Positions 58,873 to 64,000 of a stretch of DNA of 64,000 nt are shown in pieces; position 1 is the first letter of the stretch, and every line of letters begins with the position of its first letter. The translations under genes and the position numbers were made by a program. Origin of the DNA: Pullulanibacillus sp. KACC 23026 (GTDB lineage Bacteria > Bacillota > Bacilli > Bacillales > Sporolactobacillaceae); NCBI RefSeq assembly GCF_029094525.1, contig NZ_CP119107.1, forward strand, positions 372,001 to 436,000, given 5' to 3'. A model generated the notes under the pieces. It ran no database searches. It was given only the letters and a program-made list of their open reading frames with translations, and was not told the DNA's origin.

Positions 58873-59736
58873 ATGAAGCTTGGGTTAAGTACATACAGCT
58901 TGCTCCGAGCGATGCAGTCAGGTGAGATGACGGTCCTCGATGTGATTCAGTGGGTGAAGGAACAGGGCGGTGAGCATGTGGAGATCGTCCCTCTAGGGTA
59001 TGATCTTGTAGAGACCCCAGAACTCATCCGGCAAATCAAGGAAAAAGCTGCTGAACAGGGCTTAAGTCTCTCAAACTATGCGATTAGTGCTAGTTTTATA
59101 CAAGAAGACCGCTCGGAGTTCGAGGCTGAAATCGAACGGGTGAAGGAACATGTGGATATTGCCGCAGAGCTTGGGGTTTCAAGAATGAGGCATGATGTAG
59201 GCTTTCTGTCCCCGAAAGAAGCGGGGCTTGCTCGCTTTGAAAAGGACCTCCCTCAGATCATCGAAGCCTGTCAACGGATTGCGGATTACGCTGCACCTAA
59301 GGGGATTACAACGAGTATTGAGAATCACGGTTTCTACGTGCAATCCTCAGAACGGGTTCAACGCGTAATAGAAGGCGTGAACCGACCTAATTTTAAAACG
59401 ACTCTAGACGTTGGTAATTTCTTATGTGTGGATGAGGACCCATTAGTAGCGGTAAAGAAGAATCTGCCCTATGCCTCTATTGTCCACCTCAAGGATTTTT
59501 ATTATCGGAAAGACGGTGTGGATCGCCGTGACGGATGGTTCAAAACGGCGAACGGTAATCTTTTACGAGGCGCTATTGTAGGGCACGGAGATCTTCCTAT
59601 GGTTGAGATTATTAAGGCAGTGAAAGAGTTTGGCTATGATGGGGATATTTCCATCGAATTTGAAGGGATGGAAGAATGCCGCCAAGCGTCAAAAATGGGA
59701 ATGGATTTAGCGCACGCACTGTGGGACAGCATTTGA
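58873..59736 (+). CDS. Sugar phosphate isomerase/epimerase family protein, second
   Basis: 287 aa AP2Ec barrel. KLGLSTYSLLRAMQSGEMTV start, EHVEIVPLGYD, TTSIENHGFYVQ (Glu), FKTTLDVGNFLC (Asp), IVHLKDFYYRK (His/Asp), DISIEFEGMEE (Glu). ATG 58873 follows AGGAGAGAAGGGG. About 180 nt from the oxidoreductase, possibly still the same operon. Confidence 0.9.
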   Translation: MKLGLSTYSLLRAMQSGEMTVLDVIQWVKEQGGEHVEIVPLGYDLVETPELIRQIKEKAAEQGLSLSNYAISASFIQEDRSEFEAEIERVKEHVDIAAELGVSRMRHDVGFLSPKEAGLARFEKDLPQIIEACQRIADYAAPKGITTSIENHGFYVQSSERVQRVIEGVNRPNFKTTLDVGNFLCVDEDPLVAVKKNLPYASIVHLKDFYYRKDGVDRRDGWFKTANGNLLRGAIVGHGDLPMVEIIKAVKEFGYDGDISIEFEGMEECRQASKMGMDLAHALWDSI

Positions 59737-59751
59737 ATGCTGGAGTTAGGT

Positions 59752-59904
59752 GGTGACAGACCTGTTTTACGATCAGCGTATAAACTTTCGCTGTAGCGAG
59801 TTAAGGATGATAGTAGAAGTAAAACTAAGGCTTCCGCCATTAAGGCCTTGGCGATAAGCCAAGTTTTTCTAAAGTCGTTATTCTTTCAGAAAAGGTCTGT
59901 CTCC
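59752..59904. repeat. MITE-like element enclosing structured repeat copy B
   Basis: Ends GGTGACAGACCT (59752-59763) and AGGTCTGTCTCC (59893-59904) are near-perfect inverted repeats. They enclose the ~100-nt two-hairpin repeat (59770-59870), so here the structured core sits in a terminal-inverted-repeat unit. Confidence 0.65.
59770..59870 (+). repeat. Two-hairpin structured repeat, copy B
   Basis: Aligns with 5692-5794. Hairpin 1 has CTTTCGC/GCGAG pairing; hairpin 2 has AAAACTAAGGCTT against AAGCCAAGTTTT, with inner CGCCA/TGGCG. Same orientation relative to the plus strand as copy A. Confidence 0.8.
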
Positions 59905-60067
59905 CAAAAATAAAGCCGCTTTTTTCAAAAATAGACCGAGTCATGACACATATTCGTTAGAGTTGCTTAATATATAGTAAGGACTTTCTAATAAGTATAT
60001 GGTGTGCAGTTATGTAAGCCCTTTCAAAGGGAAGGGAGAGAAATTTTATGAGGAAGGAAAGAGATTC

Positions 60068-60448
60068 ATGCACCCTGAACAACAAGACCTACTCAATCAA
60101 ATAAAACAGGATGGACAACTGCTGAAGAAGATTGTCCAGGAGGATGTCTCGTTTGATAAAATGAAATTGGCTCTCGGGCATATGAAAGATTGTTTCGAAC
60201 AAGTAAAACCACATGTCCATGAGGGAGAGGGAGGAGATCAGCTCTATGAGGAGTGGCGCCAAGTCAGACACCATTTGATTCGTGCCTCTCGTATGCTTGA
60301 GCTGAAAGCCCCTCGGCTTGTACTTGAGTATGAAATCAAATGGCTGATTCTTAAACTCGCCCATTTTGAACAGCGGCTAAAAGGGGAACAGCCGCAAATC
60401 ACCCTTGAAGAAAAACAATTAAAGGGCAGCGATTTATTTAATTTATAG
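60068..60448 (+). CDS. Small helical protein of unknown function
   Basis: 126 aa, not recognised. Charged, almost entirely helical, with regular Leu/His spacing (DQLYEEWRQVRHHLIRASRMLELKAP region), resembling a small helical bundle. ATG 60068 has GGAAAG upstream. An earlier in-frame ATG (59999) would add 23 residues but has no SD. No membrane segment or signal. Stands alone between the repeat element and metA. Confidence 0.6.
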   Translation: MHPEQQDLLNQIKQDGQLLKKIVQEDVSFDKMKLALGHMKDCFEQVKPHVHEGEGGDQLYEEWRQVRHHLIRASRMLELKAPRLVLEYEIKWLILKLAHFEQRLKGEQPQITLEEKQLKGSDLFNL

Positions 60449-60465
60449 TCACTATTTTTTAGGAG

Positions 60466-60505
60466 AAACGTATAGTGAAACTGAAATCGGTTTCGACTAT
60501 ACGTT
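60466..60505 (+). other. Hairpin after the small helical protein gene
   Basis: AACGTATAGT/GAAAC pairs with GTTTCG/ACTATACGTT (about 15 bp). No T-run, so it is not a canonical terminator. Confidence 0.5.
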
Positions 60506-60590
60506 ACATAGGTTCGGTTGAGTGACGAAAGGGAGAAAGGGCAACTAATCAGAAATCGGTCTTTTAATCGTTTAAATGCAGTTGTCAGAA

Positions 60591-60620
60591 TTGACTTTCC
60601 TTCTGCCCCTTAGCTATTAT
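60591..60620 (+). promoter_or_regulatory. Putative metA promoter
   Basis: TTGACT (60591-60596), 18 nt, TATTAT (60615-60620; a TATAAT overlaps at 60618-60623). No SAM-riboswitch (S-box) fold fits in the short leader of about 35 nt. Confidence 0.55.
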
Positions 60621-60660
60621 AATCTCATATGCTTTAACAAAGTAAGGGGGAGATGGGAAA

Positions 60661-61569
60661 TTGCCTATTAAGATTCCTAGACAACTACCCGCTTGGAAGA
60701 TACTTGAAAACGAACATGTCTTCGTAATGGACGAAAGTCGCGCGAACATGCAGGATATTCGTCCGCTGAATATAGTCATCCTCAATCTAATGCCTGAAAA
60801 AGAGAAAACAGAAACGCAGCTTATTCGCTTGCTAGCTAATACGGCTCTTCAGGTGAATATTACCCTTCTATATACCTCAACCTATGAAGCAAAAAATGTA
60901 AGTCCGAATCATTTAAACCAGTTTTATTCGACATTCTCTGATATCTCGCACCGCCGTTATGATGGTATGATTATAACGGGGGCTCCAATTGAAAAGCTCC
61001 CATTTGAAGATGTGAAATATTGGCAAGAACTAACCGAGATTTTAGAGTGGACAAAGACTCATGTCACCTCTGTCCTCCATATTTGCTGGGGAGCACAGGT
61101 TGCCCTCTATTATCATTACGGCATTGGAAAGCTCCCACGTGAAAGTAAGATATTTGGCGTTTTCGATCATACCGTATCGGATCTCAATGTTCCGCTTGTT
61201 CGCGGGTTTGATGAAATGTTTCTTGCACCGCATTCCCGTCATACAAATGTTGATGAACAAAAGCTAAAAAGCGATGATCGCCTTGTAGTCTTAGCAGAGA
61301 GTGAGGAGGCAGGGCCTCTCTTGATTCTTTCGAAGGATAACAAGCATGTCATGATTACAGGGCATTTGGAGTACGATGCGACAACACTCATGGATGAATA
61401 TCAGCGGGATCAGGCAAACGGTCTCGCGATTGACCTGCCTGTTAATTATTTTCCAAGTAATGATCCAAGCCGAATGCCGTTAAATCGTTGGCGCTCACAC
61501 GGTCATCTGCTATTTTCCAATTGGCTAAACTATTATGTCTATCAACAAACGCCTTACGATTGGGAATAA
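60661..61569 (+). CDS. metA: Homoserine O-acetyltransferase, MetA type
   Basis: 302 aa enzyme of methionine synthesis. Catalytic Cys C142 (HICWGAQ), H235 and E237 (GHLEYD) form the triad. E111 (GAPIEKLPF) is the residue known to favour acetyl-CoA over succinyl-CoA, so O-acetylhomoserine is the likely product. Start is TTG 60661 after AGGGGGAG. Monocistronic by context. Confidence 0.95.
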   Translation: MPIKIPRQLPAWKILENEHVFVMDESRANMQDIRPLNIVILNLMPEKEKTETQLIRLLANTALQVNITLLYTSTYEAKNVSPNHLNQFYSTFSDISHRRYDGMIITGAPIEKLPFEDVKYWQELTEILEWTKTHVTSVLHICWGAQVALYYHYGIGKLPRESKIFGVFDHTVSDLNVPLVRGFDEMFLAPHSRHTNVDEQKLKSDDRLVVLAESEEAGPLLILSKDNKHVMITGHLEYDATTLMDEYQRDQANGLAIDLPVNYFPSNDPSRMPLNRWRSHGHLLFSNWLNYYVYQQTPYDWE

Positions 61570-61597
61570 GCTAGGCTAGAGTACGAGTTTGATGGTC

Positions 61598-61781
61598 TAA
61601 GGGACTCCTGAGTCCGTTAGAACGTGAAATCACAGGGTTTAAAAAATTTAACGGACATACAGACCGGTAGAGAGTCAAACTAAGAGGTCAATGGACCAAA
61701 ATGAGGCTGTAAGGGATTAAATGTCCGTTAGAAAACGAAGAACGTACAAAAGGGGTGTGTAACGGACTGAGTGTCCGTCAC
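61598..61781. repeat. Four spaced copies of a TAACGGAC/GTCCGTTA palindrome
   Basis: Copies at 61598-61620, 61649-61670, 61710-61731 and 61760-61781. Each is a 22-23-bp imperfect palindrome; start-to-start steps are 51, 61 and 50 nt. Copy 4 (TAACGGACTGAGTGTCCGTCA) is the best preserved, the others are decayed. No gene lies in this gap. Confidence 0.75.
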
Positions 61782-61810
61782 AAAATGAAAGCAGAAGCGA
61801 AATCCAAATA

Positions 61811-61853
61811 GAAAGCAGCCCCGGGGAACCGTATTCCTCGGGGCTGCTTTCTT
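61811..61853. terminator. Bidirectional terminator between metA and the J-domain gene
   Basis: AGAAAGCAGCCCC(GGGGAA) pairs with (TTCCTC)GGGGCTGCTTTCT (61811-61853). It serves the convergent minus-strand gene whose stop codon it touches. Confidence 0.85.
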
Positions 61854-62674
61854 TAAACACGGCCCGCTTGTTTGTATTGAGTGATGGCCTCATAAGCTTG
61901 GTGGATATCTTTGATCTTTTGGTTGGCTTTTTGTATGAAATCAGGTGAGCTTTGCTTGTGCAGATGACGGTCCGGATGATACTCCTTGATCAAGCGTCGG
62001 TAATTTTTCTTAATAGTCTCGATTGAATCGGATTCTGAACACCCTAGTAAGATAAAATGGCGGGTTATTTCGGGTATGTAGCGCGCACGTATTTGCTTAA
62101 ATGGCGTACTTACTTTTAACACGTCAGCAGCATGCGAGATAATCGCGTTCTGCCGGTCATCAATGGGGTTATCAGCCAAGGCAATTTGGAATAAGTGGTC
62201 AATTAATTGAATCCGCTCCGACTCACTTTTAGGTAAAACGAGATGCAGTTGCTGAAGGATAGACGGGTAGCCATCAGGTGTTTGCTTGGCTAGGTTAAAT
62301 AAGCGCCTTAATTCAGCCAGTTGGCGATCAGACGGCTGATAAGTTGATTTTAGAAGGCGGTCAACCACAAGAATTTCCTGCTTGGTCACAATTCCATCCG
62401 ATTTCGTCATCTTCGCGAAGAGTTCGACGACTAAACGCATTTCCTTGGTGACACGGGCAAGAGGCTGTGTGTGAGACGCGCTCACTTTATTTTTGTATAA
62501 AGTCGATTGGCATGAAGAACAGGTCCATGTGCCACCCGTCTTTTTCATTTTGTTTTGGCAAGTCGGGCACGTGGCGCTTTTGGGAGATGACGTGAAAGAC
62601 GCCCAGCCAAACACATCCTTTAAGAGGCTGACACTCGTGATCAGTATGAGAATGACAAATAAGAGCTGAATCAT
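61853..62674 (-). CDS. Membrane-anchored zinc-ribbon/TerB/J-domain protein
   Basis: 273 aa. N-terminal membrane helix (about 2-20). Zinc ribbon CPTCQNKM...CSSCQS (about 36-56). TerB-like helical domain (about 75-190; VVELFAKMTKSDGIVTKQEI). C-terminal J domain (about 208-268) with the HPD motif in YHPDRH. Similar in plan to DjlA: a membrane-bound DnaK co-chaperone. The zinc ribbon is an addition. SD GGGAGG. Transcribed alone, convergent with metA. Confidence 0.85.
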   Translation of the reverse strand: MIQLLFVILILITSVSLLKDVFGWASFTSSPKSATCPTCQNKMKKTGGTWTCSSCQSTLYKNKVSASHTQPLARVTKEMRLVVELFAKMTKSDGIVTKQEILVVDRLLKSTYQPSDRQLAELRRLFNLAKQTPDGYPSILQQLHLVLPKSESERIQLIDHLFQIALADNPIDDRQNAIISHAADVLKVSTPFKQIRARYIPEITRHFILLGCSESDSIETIKKNYRRLIKEYHPDRHLHKQSSPDFIQKANQKIKDIHQAYEAITQYKQAGRV

Positions 62675-62863
62675 TCTTAAATCCTCCCTAAGATCTCTTA
62701 CGTTCGGATCTTTTTAATAATAAAGATGAATTAATAAGTAATTTTACCATTTATATGCACGACTTATCCATATTAGGGAGGAAAAATCCTCACTATTTGT
62801 TCAATCTTCATGCTGATGCGATCGATTTTAGCGAAAGGCTCGGGTATTAAGAGGGACATCTCG

Positions 62864-62885
62864 TTTAAATAAACGTTTGTTTAAA
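62864..62885. promoter_or_regulatory. 22-bp palindrome, TetR-operator-like
   Basis: TTTAAATAAAC against GTTTGTTTAAA, one mismatch. Size and composition fit a TetR-family operator, but no such regulator is in the window. Confidence 0.4.
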
Positions 62886-62952
62886 TTCTCCGTTTAAAGT
62901 TTAACTTCTTAGAGCTCCTCATCACCCGCTGCCTTCTAAACTTGATGAAACG

Positions 62953-62965
62953 CTAGGTAACCTAG
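62953..62965. promoter_or_regulatory. 13-bp palindrome CTAGGTAACCTAG
   Basis: Perfect arms CTAGGT/ACCTAG around a central A, 22 nt upstream of the rfbA -35. Candidate operator. Confidence 0.35.
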
Positions 62966-62986
62966 TTAATGGGAAACGAAAAACAA

Positions 62987-63015
62987 TTGGATAATCGGCA
63001 AAATTTGGTTAAAAT
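62987..63015 (+). promoter_or_regulatory. Putative sigma-A promoter of rfbA
   Basis: TTGGAT (62987-62992), 17 nt, TAAAAT (63010-63015). Confidence 0.65.
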
Positions 63016-63071
63016 AAAGAAGGATGTCCAACTAATGACATTTAAAGCAGAAAGCAAAAAGGAGTCGTTCT

Positions 63072-63965
63072 ATGAAAGGGATTATTTTGGCTGGAGGAAG
63101 CGGCACGCGTCTTTACCCGCTTACACGGTCGGTGTCTAAACAATTACTACCAGTCTATGATAAGCCAATGATTTATTATCCGATTTCCATTTTGATGTTA
63201 GCCGGTATTCGCGACATTTTAATAATTTCAACACCACAAGATACCCCGCGTTTTGAGCAATTGTTAGGGACAGGAGAGGAATTAGGGATTCACCTGTCTT
63301 ATGCGGTTCAGCCTTCACCTGATGGGCTCGCTCAAGCATTTTTAATCGGTGAGGACTTTATAGGCGAAGAGTCTGTTGCTCTCATTTTGGGTGATAACAT
63401 ATTCTATGGCCACGGTTTTACTGATCTTTTGACGAAAGCAGCCAATCGTTCGAGTGGTGCTACGGTGTTTGGATACAACGTGAAAGACCCCGAACGCTTT
63501 GGGGTCGTCGAATTTGATTCATCAGGAAAGGCAATTTCTATCGAGGAAAAACCAAAGCAGCCGAAATCAACCTACGCGGTTACAGGGCTCTATTTTTATG
63601 ACAATGAAGTGGTTGAAATTGCGAAAAATATTCAACCATCTGAACGCGGCGAGCTTGAGATTACATCAGTCAATGAGGCTTACCTGAGAAAAGAGTCTTT
63701 AAATGTAGAATTGCTTGGGCGCGGCTTTGCCTGGCTCGACACAGGAACTCACGAGTCTCTGTTAGATGCCTCTAATTTTATTGAAACGATAGAAAAAAGA
63801 CAAAGTCTGAAAGTGGCCTGTCTTGAAGAGATTGCTTATCGAAAAGGATACATAACCCGCGAGCAATTAATCGCTTTAGCGGAACCTTTAAAGAAAAATA
63901 ATTATGGGGCCTATTTGCTCCAAGTGGCGAGCAGACCACGAGACATGGGAGGGGTCTATTCATGA
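63072..63965 (+). CDS. rfbA: Glucose-1-phosphate thymidylyltransferase
   Basis: 297 aa; first step of dTDP-L-rhamnose synthesis. Nucleotide loop [30 protein letters not shown] (start), [22 protein letters not shown], and [24 protein letters not shown]. Its stop overlaps the next start (ATGA). Confidence 0.96.
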   Translation: MKGIILAGGSGTRLYPLTRSVSKQLLPVYDKPMIYYPISILMLAGIRDILIISTPQDTPRFEQLLGTGEELGIHLSYAVQPSPDGLAQAFLIGEDFIGEESVALILGDNIFYGHGFTDLLTKAANRSSGATVFGYNVKDPERFGVVEFDSSGKAISIEEKPKQPKSTYAVTGLYFYDNEVVEIAKNIQPSERGELEITSVNEAYLRKESLNVELLGRGFAWLDTGTHESLLDASNFIETIEKRQSLKVACLEEIAYRKGYITREQLIALAEPLKKNNYGAYLLQVASRPRDMGGVYS

Positions 63966-64000
63966 AGGTCATGACAACCATTTTTGACGAAGCCTTATTA
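63962..64000 (+). CDS. rfbC: Start of probable dTDP-4-dehydrorhamnose 3,5-epimerase (cut by window end)
   Basis: Only 13 codons ([13 protein letters not shown]) are inside the window. SD GGGAGGGG and the ATGA overlap with rfbA show a real start. The identity is inferred from position after rfbA and the MKV..T.....L pattern of RfbC N-termini. Confidence 0.5.
   Translation, partial: MKVMTTIFDEALL

Larger units (their letters stand above)
62675..63071. other. Divergent regulatory region upstream of rfbA
   Basis: About 400 nt with no ORF. Contains two palindromes (62864-62885 and 62953-62965) and a promoter (62987-63015) for the rhamnose genes. Confidence 0.6.

Noticed and set aside
60592-60660. 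SAM riboswitch (S-box) before metA
   Set aside because: The leader after the predicted start is only about 35 nt, too short for an S-box, and no terminator/antiterminator pair is visible.

Overview
The window reads as chromosomal DNA of an endospore-forming, Gram-positive member of the Bacillales. The evidence is the gene order ywlE-ywlG-glyA-upp-atp-ywzB-ywmB-murA-spoIID-spoIIQ, followed later by spoIIID-mbl and fabZ, together with a wall teichoic acid locus, purine-rich ribosome binding sites and many TTG/GTG starts. Two secreted sedolisins (S53, usually acid-active) hint at an acid-tolerant lineage such as Sporolactobacillaceae or a relative; that family placement is inference only. No rRNA, tRNA, CRISPR array or prophage was seen.

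Layout. 1-16.3 kb: core block with arginine phosphatase YwlE (carrying an unusual insertion), serine hydroxymethyltransferase, uracil phosphoribosyltransferase, the complete F1Fo ATP synthase operon, MurA, SpoIID and SpoIIQ. 16.5-32 kb: an accessory island between spoIIQ and spoIIID. It holds a DUF1028 protein, an Lrp/AsnC regulator, a five-gene oligopeptide ABC transporter, a gamma-glutamyltranspeptidase-like enzyme, two half-size chromate-transporter-family proteins, two tandem sedolisins and a REP-associated tyrosine transposase (RAYT) surrounded by GGGGACTGxCCCC palindromes. Taken together it looks like a protein/peptide-scavenging island shaped by REP/RAYT activity. 32-35.6 kb: spoIIID, mbl, an EpuA-like membrane protein and fabZ. 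35.7-45.2 kb: a wall teichoic acid operon (tagD, tagB, tagG, tagH, tarI, tarJ, two further polymerase-type transferases) and gtaB. It has a strong promoter and a 300-nt leader, and its enzymes predict a glycerol-phosphate linkage unit carrying a ribitol-phosphate chain.

45.3-54.4 kb: an LCP ligase and an unrecognised Ser-rich membrane protein (both minus strand), an SGNH hydrolase, an aldehyde dehydrogenase, a CpsB/YwqE-type phosphatase, GalE, a 36-aa membrane protein and an M29 aminopeptidase. 54.6-59.7 kb: sugar genes (ROK kinase, mannose-6-phosphate isomerase, two xylose-isomerase-like TIM-barrel proteins around a Gfo/Idh oxidoreductase) with a good cre site. 60-64 kb: a small helical protein, MetA of acetyl-CoA type, a membrane-anchored zinc-ribbon/TerB/J-domain protein, and the start of a dTDP-rhamnose operon (rfbA, rfbC cut by the window end).

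Repeat families stand out. (1) Three related ~160-bp REP composites lie around the RAYT, and stop codons of neighbouring genes fall inside the palindromes. (2) A ~100-nt two-hairpin element is present at 5692-5794 inside the atp operon and at 59770-59870, with compensatory stem changes. (3) Short elements are bounded by GGxGACAGACCT-like inverted ends. (4) Four spaced copies of a TAACGGAC...GTCCGTTA palindrome lie between metA and the J-domain gene.
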